From the NCBI RefSeq assembly GCF_019331735.1, contig NZ_JAHBBH010000027.1, positions 1 to 33,688 of the forward strand: a DNA stretch of 33,688 bases, given 5' to 3'. Source of the DNA: Bifidobacterium miconis (GTDB lineage: Bacteria; Actinomycetota; Actinomycetes; Actinomycetales; Bifidobacteriaceae). Below the pieces are notes generated by a model. The model saw only the letters and a program-made list of their open reading frames with translations, did no database searches and had not been told where the DNA came from. Made by a program: the position numbers and the translations under genes. Position 1 is the stretch's first letter. The number at the start of each line of letters is the position of its first letter. This document shows positions 6,258 to 13,121 of this stretch, piece after piece.

Positions 6258-6617
6258 ATGAAATGCTGGCTGAAACACGAATGGCCGTGGATCGCCCTCA
6301 CGCTCCTGTGGGTCTCGCTCACGATCGCCAACCTGCTGCTCGACGCCAACCGCATCGCGATCGCGGTCGACGGGCTCATGCTCGGCGTGTCGATCGTCCA
6401 GGCCACGCTCGGCCACCAACTCTGGCACGCCAACCGCGAACTCGACGGCCTGCGCTCGCAGCACGTGAACGCCCTGGTGTCAGCGTTCATGCTGCATCCG
6501 ATCGAACACGAACTGGAGCACGACGGCGACAAGGCATTGATCACCCTCGAGCACAAGGATGGCATGCGCGGCTATCAGGTCGAGATCATTCCCGGCATGG
6601 ACGGGGAAACCGTATGA
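6258..6617 (+). CDS. Small membrane protein
   Basis: 119 aa. Two hydrophobic segments lie in the first 55 residues (WIALTLLWVSLTIANLLL; IAIAVDGLMLGVSIVQATL), then a cytoplasmic acidic C-terminus (HPIEHELEHDGDKALITLEH). AAAGGA lies about 10 nt before the ATG. It overlaps the following gene (ATGA). Function unknown; it could anchor replication or early complexes to the membrane. Confidence 0.65.
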   Translation: MKCWLKHEWPWIALTLLWVSLTIANLLLDANRIAIAVDGLMLGVSIVQATLGHQLWHANRELDGLRSQHVNALVSAFMLHPIEHELEHDGDKALITLEHKDGMRGYQVEIIPGMDGETV

Positions 6618-6760
6618 CCCGCCGTCTCATGGTCGGCGTGTTCCTGATCGGCCTGACCGCGGGCACGCTGCTCGGCGCGACCATCACGCACGACTGGCAC
6701 GCCGACAAGCCACAACCCGCGATCGAATGCCCCGCCGTGAAAACCGAAGGCCAGCCGTGA
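6614..6760 (+). CDS. Tiny membrane-anchored protein
   Basis: 48 aa: basic start MTRRL, one hydrophobic helix (MVGVFLIGLTAGTLLGATI), then a short polar tail with one Cys. It looks like a signal anchor or secreted peptide. Start overlaps the previous stop, and its stop overlaps the GTG of the HNH gene. Confidence 0.6.
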   Translation: MTRRLMVGVFLIGLTAGTLLGATITHDWHADKPQPAIECPAVKTEGQP

Positions 6761-7116
6761 ACGGCCCGGACAACGATACTCGCAGGCTGATCCTGCACAG
6801 GGACGCCTACCGGTGCCTAGTCTGCGGCCGGGATCTGGAAGCCTCGTGGAGCGGCTACAGCATCCACCACCGACGATTGCGCAGCCACGGCGGCCCCGAT
6901 CTCAACCAGCCATCGAACCTCATCCTCCTGTGCGGATCCGGCACCACCGGATGCCACGGCGAAGTCCACGCCAACCCCGATCACGCCTACCACCACGGCT
7001 GGCTCGTCCACGCATGGGCCGACCCTGCCACCACTCCCCTCCTCACCCGCCGCCACGGATGGATCCTCCTCAACCCCGACGGCACATGGACACCCTACCG
7101 AAAGGACATCCAATGA
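6757..7116 (+). CDS. HNH endonuclease
   Basis: 119 aa from GTG at 6757, overlapping the previous stop (GTGA). Shows the zinc-containing HNH fold: CLVCGRDLE near residue 20, the catalytic YSIHHRRLRSHGGPDLNQPS, NLILLCG, and a closing CHGEVH. Free-standing HNH nucleases in phage early operons may nick DNA for recombination or act as homing-type enzymes. This gene is separate from the packaging-linked HNH gene at 13862. Confidence 0.85.
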   Translation: MNGPDNDTRRLILHRDAYRCLVCGRDLEASWSGYSIHHRRLRSHGGPDLNQPSNLILLCGSGTTGCHGEVHANPDHAYHHGWLVHAWADPATTPLLTRRHGWILLNPDGTWTPYRKDIQ

Positions 7117-7772
7117 ACACCATCCACACCAACCCCGACACCACCGCCACGGCGCTCGCCGGCATGCCGTTGGATCCGCCGATCCCGCCGGTCAAACCGG
7201 AGCGCCTGTTGTGGATCGACGTGGAAACCACCGGTCTCAACCGCGACGAGTCGAAGCTGTTGGAGATCGGCATGATCGTCACCGGCATGGACGGCGTGGA
7301 CGACGGCGATCAGTTCACCACGATCGTCCGCCCCACCGGCCTCGACCTGTTCGACATCAGCCCCGCCGCGCTGCGCATGCATTTGACGAACGGCTTGTGG
7401 GATATGGTCGCCGGCTCGGCGCATCAGAGCGGTGTCGGCTACCCCGTGACCGCGGTCAACCTCAACGAATTCATCTAGAACGAAGCCAGCCAATACACGC
7501 TCCACCCTGCCGGCACGAACGTCGACTTCGACATCGACGTCCTCACCAACCAGTTCTCCGAGTGGCTTGGCCCCGACTGGCTGCGAGCGCACCTGAGCCA
7601 CAGGAAACTCGATCTGACCGCGTTTCGTATGGCCGACATCGCGCTCGACGAGGATCCATACCAGCATCATGCCGGCTCGCATCGTGTTCAGGACTGCATC
7701 AAACGCGACCGGTCCGATTACGCCGCGTACCTGGACCTGCTGCGCACCGCGAAAGAGGGGTACATCGCATGA
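7113..7772 (+). pseudogene. Oligoribonuclease-like DEDD exonuclease interrupted by an amber codon
   Basis: From ATG 7113 the frame gives 121 codons, then TAG at 7476-7478, then 97 more sense codons to TGA at 7770-7772. Joined, it is a complete DEDD-type 3'-5' exonuclease: motif I WIDVETTG with EIGMIVTG, a central VDFDIDVL, and motif III HRVQD (HxxxD), as in oligoribonuclease (Orn). The amber codon separates motif I from the rest, so the short product cannot be active. Both halves keep good codon usage and the 4-bp overlaps at both ends, which points to a recent single-base change (for example GAG or CAG to TAG). Confidence 0.8.
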
Positions 7773-8146
7773 ACAAGCATTGGGCGAATGATCCGGTCAA
7801 CAGTCCGAATCACTACACGCGCTCGCATCCGGGCATGGAGTGCATCGGCCTGACCGAGGACACGAGTTTCTGCCTGGGCAACGCGATCAAGTACCTGTGG
7901 CGTTACCACAGCAAGGGTCGTCCCGTCGAGGACTTGGAGAAGGCCCGCTGGTACCTGTGCCGCTGCATTGACCGGTGTGAACGAATCGCATGGACCCGCC
8001 AACAGCGCGACATGCTCAGCAAGCTCGCCCTCGAGGACTCCGCCCCTTATGTCGAAATCGCTCTATGGGCCGATCTCCATCAAGGCGATCTCGACGCCAC
8101 TCTCTACCACCTCGACACCCTCATCGAACAGGAGAAAAACCAGTGA
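7769..8146 (+). CDS. DUF3310 protein
   Basis: 125 aa. NDPVNSPNHYTRSHPGMECI, then LGNAIKYLWRYHSKG and EDLEKARWYLCR are the hallmark of DUF3310, a family common in early regions of phages and sometimes annotated as nucleotide kinase-like. The biochemical role is not established. The C-terminal half (APYVEIALWADLHQGDLDAT) is specific to this version. ATG overlaps the preceding stop. Confidence 0.85.
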   Translation: MNKHWANDPVNSPNHYTRSHPGMECIGLTEDTSFCLGNAIKYLWRYHSKGRPVEDLEKARWYLCRCIDRCERIAWTRQQRDMLSKLALEDSAPYVEIALWADLHQGDLDATLYHLDTLIEQEKNQ

Positions 8147-8409
8147 TGCGATTCCACAAGATCAGCCCATGCCCGCGCTGCCACGGCAAAATCACGGCAC
8201 GATGGGAACACAGGACCGAACCCTACGCCTCCCCGCACTGGCAGTTGATCTTCCAATGCACGCACTGCCGTCAACGATGCCGCCTGGACTGGGACTTCGA
8301 ACCCTACAAAGGCATCTACTACCTGCACGCCATACGCCGATGGAACCTCATCTGCAACGGCGCCCGCCAATACCAACACATCTACCAAACCCTGAAAGGC
8401 AACAAATGA
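8146..8409 (+). CDS. Lar-type zinc-ribbon protein
   Basis: 87 aa with two CxxC knuckles (SPCPRCHGKI and QCTHCRQRC) and a tail of aromatic and basic residues (HAIRRWNLICNGARQYQHIY). The layout recalls the Lar-like/restriction-alleviation zinc-ribbon families of phages, where 'PCPxCG...W...N' is common. Its ATG overlaps the previous stop. Function is inferred only from the pattern. Confidence 0.6.
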   Translation: MRFHKISPCPRCHGKITARWEHRTEPYASPHWQLIFQCTHCRQRCRLDWDFEPYKGIYYLHAIRRWNLICNGARQYQHIYQTLKGNK

Positions 8410-8732
8410 AAATCCCCCGAGTGCATTACGACCCAGACCCTATCTGCTCCATCCACGGCGCAGACCTGAACCTCATCGATCTGGGAGACAAATACGGCGA
8501 AGGCCTGTACTGCTTCGAATGCATGTACTGGTGGCCACAAGCCAACTACTACCCCAACATCGATGAAATCCACACACGCGAAGGAGAACAAGGCAAACGC
8601 ATCCCATGGGAAATCATGCGCGACATACTAATGAACTACCTCACAGACGATCAAGCCGACTCCTACTACGAAGGCTACAAAGACGCACAAGAAGGCAAAC
8701 CCAACCGATATGAAAAACCCAACAATGAATAA
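8406..8732 (+). CDS. Unknown Cys/aromatic-rich early protein
   Basis: 108 aa. Two paired-Cys/His elements (ICSIHG and YCFECMYWW) suggest a zinc site, followed by an acidic Tyr-rich C-terminus (DDQADSYYEGYKDAQEGKPN). Starts with a 4-bp overlap with the previous gene. A+T content is higher than in the genes around it. No family recognised. Confidence 0.6.
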   Translation: MKIPRVHYDPDPICSIHGADLNLIDLGDKYGEGLYCFECMYWWPQANYYPNIDEIHTREGEQGKRIPWEIMRDILMNYLTDDQADSYYEGYKDAQEGKPNRYEKPNNE

Positions 8733-8874
8733 ACTCGCCAAAACATTCACCTACAACAACATCCGCCGCGCGCTCGCCGACTGGTACGCCGACAACTGGC
8801 AAACCGTCACCGACCAGCGGATCGACGAACAAGCCAAATATATGTACCAGTACGGCACCCCGGAGCAATCATGA
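8725..8874 (+). CDS. Short early protein, 49 aa
   Basis: ATG 8725 to TGA 8874 encodes MNKLAKTFTYNNIRR... with a Trp/Tyr-rich centre (ADWYADNWQTVTDQRIDEQA). It overlaps the end of the upstream gene by 8 bp and the start of the next by 4 bp, filling the only gap in the operon, which supports it. An in-frame ATG at 8710 would add five residues; neither start has a strong ribosome site. Function unknown. Confidence 0.55.
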   Translation: MNKLAKTFTYNNIRRALADWYADNWQTVTDQRIDEQAKYMYQYGTPEQS

Positions 8875-9092
8875 GTAGCAACACAGAACTCGTCATCCAA
8901 TCAAACCCAGCCAACAGCCAGTCCACAGAAATCAAATTCAACCTGACACCTGACGACCCGATCAACGGCAGAACAATCATGTGCTGGACGGAAAACCCCG
9001 AACCATGCCGGATCGATTGGGACGACGCCGAACTCCTCTGGCGCTGGCTCGGCCTCATCCTCGGCCATCATGTTCCGGAGGCCGAGTCATGA
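8871..9092 (+). CDS. Unknown small early protein
   Basis: 73 aa (MSSNTELVIQSNPANSQS...), with a beta-rich centre and a Trp-containing helix near the end (DDAELLWRWLGLILGHHVPE). Overlaps both neighbours by 4 bp. No motif recognised. Confidence 0.6.
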   Translation: MSSNTELVIQSNPANSQSTEIKFNLTPDDPINGRTIMCWTENPEPCRIDWDDAELLWRWLGLILGHHVPEAES

Positions 9093-9496
9093 GCGCGAGT
9101 CTGACCGAAGGCGGTGTGAAGGCCATGAGCGCCTACAAGAAACTCGCCAAACTCAAACACGACACGGCCGTCACGCTCCTCGAATCCGACGACCTCAAAC
9201 AGCTCATGGACGGCATGGACCTGTTCAACCGGATCGAACTCGCCTGGCGACTCCGCGTCGGCGACCACGTCAACGACATGCACTGCGCCATCCTCATGCA
9301 CGGCCTCCACACACGGGACCGGCAGCAAGTCCGCACCGCGCTCGAGATCATCGCCGGCACCCACCGGCCCGACAAGCCCGCCAAACCCGTCGGCTGCCAG
9401 CAATGCGGATACCCGGTCAAACCCGGCAACACGCTCTGCTACTACTGCCGCACCGGCCACGCCCGACCATGGAGCAAGAGAAAGCACATCCAATGA
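9089..9496 (+). CDS. Protein with C-terminal zinc ribbon
   Basis: 135 aa. A helical N-terminal part (AYKKLAKLKHDTAVTLLESD) leads to a four-Cys zinc ribbon (CQQCGYPVKPGNTLCYYCR) near residues 103-121, then a basic tail. The ATG at 9089 overlaps the previous stop; a second ATG at 9125 is also in frame. Likely a nucleic-acid or protein-binding accessory factor. Confidence 0.6.
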   Translation: MSASLTEGGVKAMSAYKKLAKLKHDTAVTLLESDDLKQLMDGMDLFNRIELAWRLRVGDHVNDMHCAILMHGLHTRDRQQVRTALEIIAGTHRPDKPAKPVGCQQCGYPVKPGNTLCYYCRTGHARPWSKRKHIQ

Positions 9497-9738
9497 AACG
9501 CATCATCACCGCAACAATCACCACGCTCATCCTCATCGCCTGCGCCGGCTGCGGACAGACGGTATCCGAAGATGGACAGGGACGGATCGACTGCGCCGAT
9601 CAAGGAGCCGGGTACGCCCTGTGCTCATACAAGGTCCCAATCGGCGAAACCAGATACGTCACCTGCGTGGCAAGCGACCGCGGCCTGTCCTGCGACTGGG
9701 CGCACGCCGACGGCGCAGACCAAGGAAGGTCGGAATGA
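9493..9738 (+). CDS. Phage-encoded lipoprotein
   Basis: 81 aa with a clear signal peptide: basic MKR, hydrophobic IITATITTLILIA and lipobox LIAC (or AGC) around residues 14-20, then a Cys-rich exported domain (IDCADQGAGYALCSYK, YVTCVASDRGLSCDW) able to form disulfides. Surface lipoproteins encoded by prophages often block DNA entry of related phages (for example Ltp of phage TP-J34). Here it sits within the early operon, overlapping both neighbours. The role is inferred. Confidence 0.7.
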   Translation: MKRIITATITTLILIACAGCGQTVSEDGQGRIDCADQGAGYALCSYKVPIGETRYVTCVASDRGLSCDWAHADGADQGRSE

Positions 9739-10034
9739 ACGTGAGCGAAAGCATCGACTGGAAGAACGTCGAACACCCGTGGGACTTGGACCGACACCGA
9801 TTCATCGCCATCACCCACAGCGGGCAAACACTGGACGGCTACTTGTTCTACCTAGCGTCGGAATATGCCGGCGGATACTGGGAACTCCAAGACGTGGACG
9901 GGTTCGCCGTCATCATCCGCCGCAACATCGACAGTCACCGTCCCGAACTCAACCGCATCCAATTCGAATCGGTCAACGTACTCAAGGAGACACAACAATG
10001 CGCACGAGAGTCAACGCGAAACTGCGTGACATGA
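9735..10034 (+). CDS. Unknown early protein
   Basis: 99 aa (MNVSESIDWKNVEHPWDLDR...). The middle (GQTLDGYLFYLASEYAGGYW, then VDGFAVIIRRNI) looks like a small beta-rich fold. The start overlaps the previous gene by 4 bp, and the last 37 bp overlap the next gene in another frame. No family recognised. Confidence 0.55.
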   Translation: MNVSESIDWKNVEHPWDLDRHRFIAITHSGQTLDGYLFYLASEYAGGYWELQDVDGFAVIIRRNIDSHRPELNRIQFESVNVLKETQQCARESTRNCVT

Positions 10035-10195
10035 TCCTCGACTGGAACCGCAAAGGCGTCAGTGTCACCGACACCGCGCACGCGCTCAAACCCTACGGGA
10101 TCACCCAGGCTGAAATCATCGACGTGATCAAAGCCGGACACCCTGCCAAACCAGACCCCAAATACGGGCCCGAATTCATCAAGCCCCTGTTCTAA
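9998..10195 (+). CDS. Unknown small protein, HTH-like
   Basis: 65 aa with a helix pattern ILDWNRKGVSVTDTAHALKP then YGITQAEIIDVIKAG, compatible with a small helix-turn-helix. AAGGAGA is 6 nt before the ATG. It is the last gene of the tightly packed early operon and ends 98 bp before the regulator at 10294. Confidence 0.6.
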   Translation: MRTRVNAKLRDMILDWNRKGVSVTDTAHALKPYGITQAEIIDVIKAGHPAKPDPKYGPEFIKPLF

Positions 10196-10223
10196 CCCAC
10201 GCACAACCACACCAACAAAAAAC

Positions 10224-10293
10224 GGCTCCCCGCACCAGTCGATGCAGGAAGCCCTAGCCAGTCAACCAGTATAGTCGACGGGAGCGGGGAGCC
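10224..10293 (+). promoter_or_regulatory. Long inverted repeat touching the start codon of the next gene
   Basis: GGCTCCCCGC (10224-10233) is perfectly complementary to GCGGGGAGCC (10284-10293), with a 50-nt loop; GTCGA/TCGAC inside it can extend the pairing. The right arm abuts the ATG at 10294 and covers its purine-rich ribosome site region, so folding would hide it. No T-run follows either arm, so translational control is more likely than termination. Confidence 0.6.
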
Positions 10294-11013
10294 ATGCCAC
10301 AGTCCACCAACCAGCAGCATTTCCACGACAACCTCACAGCCCTCAAGCACGGCTACCAGCCATTGTGCTTGATCGCCGTGCGCAAGGCCAACGTCATGGC
10401 CCGCTCGCAGGGCCACGGCACGCGCTCCGTCGCGCCCATCCCGCTCAACCTCGGCGCATGGCAGCTCGCCCAGGACATTCGTACGCTCACGTCATCCATG
10501 GCACGCGCCGCCGGCCTCCGCTACGGCAACCACATGGACGTCGAAGACCTGCTCACGGGCATCATCGCCAACATGCCGCGCCTGCTCTCCCGCCCGGACG
10601 CGCCAACCATCATGGCGCTCACCGATCAGGCCACCGTCCGATTGGACCGGATGCTCAACCCGCCGCCGGATACGAAAATGATCGGCTGGTGCCCCGACTG
10701 CGGATGCGAACTGCGCTGCGACCCGCTCGAATTTGCGTCCGGGTACAAGGCCTGCGACGCGTGCCATGCCGAGCACAAAATCAAGACCATTCATTCCTAC
10801 AGCATGGCGCGGCTCGCGGCCGGCGGCGCGCAGGGCACCGCCGCCGAAATCAGCCGACTCCTCGCACCATGGGGCATCGACGTGAAACGCAACACGATCA
10901 CGCAGTGGGCCAAGCGCGGACGAATCACACCGGTCGCCCACTGCGACGACGGGCCGGTATATCTCGTATGGGACGTGTGGCAAGTGTTGAACAGTCACAC
11001 GACGAACGGCTAG
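10294..11013 (+). CDS. Zinc-ribbon and HTH protein, candidate late-gene regulator
   Basis: 239 aa. The helical N-terminal 110 residues are followed by a four-Cys zinc ribbon (GWCPDCGCELRCDP then YKACDACHAEH, about 130-165) and a C-terminal HTH (AEISRLLAPWGIDVKRNTIT, QWAKRGRITPV) ending with a short beta hairpin. The position at the end of the early operon, just before the packaging genes and cargo islands, fits a late transcription regulator; this is inference. Its translation may be controlled by the hairpin at its start. Confidence 0.6.
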   Translation: MPQSTNQQHFHDNLTALKHGYQPLCLIAVRKANVMARSQGHGTRSVAPIPLNLGAWQLAQDIRTLTSSMARAAGLRYGNHMDVEDLLTGIIANMPRLLSRPDAPTIMALTDQATVRLDRMLNPPPDTKMIGWCPDCGCELRCDPLEFASGYKACDACHAEHKIKTIHSYSMARLAAGGAQGTAAEISRLLAPWGIDVKRNTITQWAKRGRITPVAHCDDGPVYLVWDVWQVLNSHTTNG

Positions 11014-11257
11014 CATGTGGTATGCTCATGGTGAGCTTGAACGCCCGGACCTGCCTAGACCGCGGGGCGGGGCTTCGGGTTCGAGACAATGGAATCGGCT
11101 GTCGCAGGCGTCTGCGGCGCATTCGTGAGCGCCGCCGCGAGAGCAGGACGTCACCGCCCACTGGCAGGGCCAGACGGCTAGACCGGCCGATGCCACAACC
11201 CGCCCCTCTTGGGGCTAGTCATGCAGAAGACTGTAAAAAGACGGTTCCGTTGTCTCG
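11014..11257. other. Gene-free stretch with repeats and structure
   Basis: No convincing ORF. It contains two copies of CTAGACCG (in 11055-11065 and 11178-11190), a GC-rich arm GGGGCGGG that can pair with CCCGCCCC about 125 nt later, and a CGCAGGCGTCTGCG-type hairpin. A weak promoter TTGGGG (11209-11214)-17 bp-TGTAAA (11232-11237) lies at its end and would start transcripts just before the terminator at 11258. An untranslated RNA or a binding region for the upstream regulator are possible. Confidence 0.35.
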
Positions 11258-11289
11258 GAGGGGCATCTCGGTCGGATGCCCCTCTTTTT
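11258..11289 (+). terminator. Strong intrinsic terminator
   Basis: GAGGGGCATC (11258-11267) and GATGCCCCTC (11275-11284) form a perfect 10-bp stem with a 7-nt loop, followed by TTTTT. It ends the early operon and lies 20 bp before the GTG of the next gene, so that gene needs either readthrough or antitermination. Confidence 0.9.
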
Positions 11290-11309
11290 ATGACTTCAGG
11301 GAGCGGGAC

Positions 11310-11843
11310 GTGAACATCACCAAAGCCAAGATCGACATGCTGGCCGCGGCACGCAAGGCCGCTCCGGCATATTCCCGTCTCGTCGGCATGACCACCACGT
11401 TCGTATGCTCCGACGGATTCACGCTCCCAGTGCGTTGGCAGGCATCCAATTTCGCCCACTTGTGCGGCCTCGACTACTACATCGACGCCTCCCGCACACG
11501 CCGCTACCCATATGCCAAGTTCTACGAGCACCTGATCGCCGGCAGAAGAATCTCGGAACGTCAAATTGCGTCCAACGGAGACGTCCGATGGCTGCCGGAA
11601 AAAATGAAGGTGCTCACAGGAGCCATGGAGGTAGACAAGGCGGACGCGGTAGTCGAATCCGGCAACAGCCGCATCATGTTCTACACGGGAACCGAGGTCT
11701 GGTGCATCGGCATCGGATACGATCACAAGAACGGCTACTACTTCCCACAGTCACTCGTCCGCAAATCATACGAGAAAGCGATGAAGCCGGGCAGCACGGC
11801 GCACCCGGTCGATCACGTGGAGTTCGATGCCACAGTTGCATGA
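11310..11843 (+). CDS. PBECR4-like (Barnase/EndoU/ColicinE5-D/RelE-like) putative nuclease toxin
   Basis: 177 aa from GTG at 11310 with GGGAGCGGG upstream; no in-frame ATG is available after the terminator. The C-terminal half (GNSRIMFYTGTEVWCIGIGY, then GYYFPQSLVRKSYEKAMKPG and HPVDHVEF) has the pattern I associate with the phage PBECR4 domain, a predicted RNase fold. The N-terminal half (ISERQIASNGDVRWLPEKMK) supplies basic residues. It stands alone between a terminator and the tRNA promoter, which fits a cargo gene. Family call is by pattern and should be confirmed. Confidence 0.55.
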   Translation: MNITKAKIDMLAAARKAAPAYSRLVGMTTTFVCSDGFTLPVRWQASNFAHLCGLDYYIDASRTRRYPYAKFYEHLIAGRRISERQIASNGDVRWLPEKMKVLTGAMEVDKADAVVESGNSRIMFYTGTEVWCIGIGYDHKNGYYFPQSLVRKSYEKAMKPGSTAHPVDHVEFDATVA

Positions 11844-11860
11844 CTGACTGTCACCGATAT

Positions 11861-11889
11861 TTGACAAACGGCCTCTGTCACCGTATACA
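11861..11889 (+). promoter_or_regulatory. Near-consensus promoter ahead of the tRNA
   Basis: TTGACA (11861-11866), 17-bp spacer, TATACA (11884-11889). A direct repeat CTGTCACCG occurs upstream of and within the spacer, a possible operator. The first downstream gene is the tRNA at 11980. Confidence 0.75.
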
Positions 11890-11979
11890 TAGCTACAATG
11901 GTCATTTCCATGCGAACATGGTGGATGACCTCGATTCACACGGCCCCGCGCTGCAGCGACAATCGACAGGGCCACCCTC

Positions 11980-12052
11980 GCATCAGTAGCTCAGCGGCCA
12001 GAGCACACGCTTCCCAAGCGCCCCGGCGCCGGTTCGAATCCGGCCTGATGCT
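11980..12052 (+). tRNA. tRNA-Gly (anticodon CCC), weak anticodon stem
   Basis: Folds as 73 nt: acceptor GCATCAG/CTGATGC (7 bp), D stem GCTC/GAGC, anticodon loop TTCCCAA (CCC, reads GGG), T stem GCCGG/CCGGC with TTCGAAT loop. Glycine identity marks are present: U73, C35, C36, G1-C72 and C2-G71. The anticodon stem CACGC/GCGCC pairs only in its lower three positions (A.C and C.C at the top). No CCA is encoded. Expressed from its own promoter at 11861. Confidence 0.85.
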
Positions 12053-12129
12053 CGTTGGCTTGCGTGGCACCCCTTTTCGGTTGGCGCTGACGGCGGTGTC
12101 ACGCATTGCCCAAGTTTTATGATTGGCGT

Positions 12130-12432
12130 ATGCCAACCGAAAACGAAAAACAAGCCCAAGCCAAACAGGCATTGGAATGGTTGAACAAACATTGGTCCCA
12201 ATCGAAGGCATGCCCCATCTGCGGTCAGGCTCAATGGCAGCTCTCCCCGGCGTGCATGATCGTCGAGGACTTAGGCCCCAACCACACATTCGATTACAGC
12301 AATCAGCTCAGCTACATTCCGGTCAATCCCGTTGTTTGCATGAATTGCGGATACACATTCCTGATCAATTCCGCCATTGGGGAACGCGCGGCAAAAGACG
12401 GCAGCAAGGAGACGACTCCCGATGGCCAGTGA
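12130..12432 (+). CDS. Small zinc-finger protein, first of a two-gene unit
   Basis: 100 aa from ATG 12130. KACPICGQAQW (residues about 22-32) and NPVVCMNCGYTFL (about 70-82) form a four-Cys zinc site; the rest is polar. A TTG at 12106 is possible, but TATGAT (12118-12123) places a predicted transcript start at the A of ATG 12130, and no ribosome site is seen, so translation may be leaderless. Its end overlaps the membrane protein gene by 11 bp, suggesting that the two act together. Family not recognised. Confidence 0.65.
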   Translation: MPTENEKQAQAKQALEWLNKHWSQSKACPICGQAQWQLSPACMIVEDLGPNHTFDYSNQLSYIPVNPVVCMNCGYTFLINSAIGERAAKDGSKETTPDGQ

Positions 12433-12850
12433 ACCGAAGCCATTCGAACAACAACCCGTGGTGACCGTCGGCACGCAGGGAGCGTTGATGAATGTACGCA
12501 CCACTCCGAGAGAAGAGGGCCAGACCGTGATTCTCAACGAAGAAGTGAGCAACATTCGCCGCGAGGTCAGACAGCTCAAACCGCTCGAATCGGCCAGCGA
12601 GAAGATATTCGACGCCGCGGTGTCCACCGCGATCGCCTGCGTTCTCCAGTTCGCGGCGTTCGCCGCGTCGGCGAAGGAACCGTTGACGTGGTCCTTGGGA
12701 ACGGTGGCAACCGCTGCGATTCTTGCCTCATCCATCGCGGTTGCGTTCTTTTCGTTCTTCCAACGGAAGCGCGATGCAGACAATGACGTGTTCGAGCAAC
12801 AGCGTCGGAATATTCTGGAAGATCTGGACCGCATCGCTCCGGAACATTGA
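12422..12850 (+). CDS. Two-TM membrane protein with coiled coil, second of the unit
   Basis: 142 aa. Residues about 40-60 (NEEVSNIRREVRQLKPLESA) are a likely coiled coil. Two membrane helices follow (AVSTAIACVLQFAAFAAS; LGTVATAAILASSIAVAFF), then a charged cytoplasmic tail (QRKRDADNDVFEQQRRNILE). The layout resembles small 2TM effectors found beside sensor proteins in defence loci, but no signature domain is seen. Overlap with the zinc-finger gene suggests one transcript; it ends at the bidirectional hairpin at 12873. Confidence 0.65.
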   Translation: MASEPKPFEQQPVVTVGTQGALMNVRTTPREEGQTVILNEEVSNIRREVRQLKPLESASEKIFDAAVSTAIACVLQFAAFAASAKEPLTWSLGTVATAAILASSIAVAFFSFFQRKRDADNDVFEQQRRNILEDLDRIAPEH

Positions 12851-12872
12851 ACCAGCGTCTTGACAAACAAGA

Positions 12873-12907
12873 AGCGGCGCCCGCGATGATTCTCGCAGGG
12901 CGCCGCT
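12873..12907. terminator. Bidirectional terminator-like hairpin between convergent genes
   Basis: AGCGGCGCCC (12873-12882) pairs perfectly with GGGCGCCGCT (12898-12907); the loop can extend the stem by GCGA/TCGC. On the minus strand it is followed by a T-rich stretch (TTCTTGTTTG), and it lies between the ends of a rightward and a leftward operon. Confidence 0.75.
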
Positions 12908-12914
12908 CGTGTAT

Positions 12915-13121
12915 TCACTCGCCGGTCTTGGGGTGCTTGCGTGGTCGGCCTCCGCGTCCCGGACGTTGGGCGTTCCACCGGTCGATGGTCTCGGGCAGCC
13001 AGCCGCGAGTCGTGCCGATCCAAGCGTCCGGTTCGGGCAGCTTGTATCCCTTGGCTGAGGGGTTGGTGGTGCCGATGCGTTCGCCGACCTGTTTGAGGCT
13101 GAGGTAGTGCTTACCGGTCAT
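12915..13121 (-). CDS. Small HTH protein (AlpA/MerR-like) of the leftward operon
   Basis: 68 aa from ATG 13121. HYLSLKQVGERIGTTNPSAK is an HTH of the excisionase/AlpA type, followed by GTTRGWLPETIDRWNAQRPG and a basic tail (RGGRPRKHPKTGE) that fits minor-groove contacts. It is the last gene of a three-gene leftward operon and overlaps the stop of the gene before it. It could regulate its own operon or act in excision. Confidence 0.75.
   Translation of the reverse strand: MTGKHYLSLKQVGERIGTTNPSAKGYKLPEPDAWIGTTRGWLPETIDRWNAQRPGRGGRPRKHPKTGE

Noticed and set aside
7211..7768. Alternative frame across the exonuclease gene
   Set aside because: Arg/His/Pro-rich shadow; the real frame is marked by DEDD motifs on both sides of the amber codon.
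11075..11100. Second tRNA suggested by GGGTTCGAGAC
   Set aside because: Flanking bases do not pair into a T stem, and no matching acceptor or anticodon arm was found.
11898..12122. ORF across the tRNA
   Set aside because: Covers the tRNA gene and has no ribosome site.
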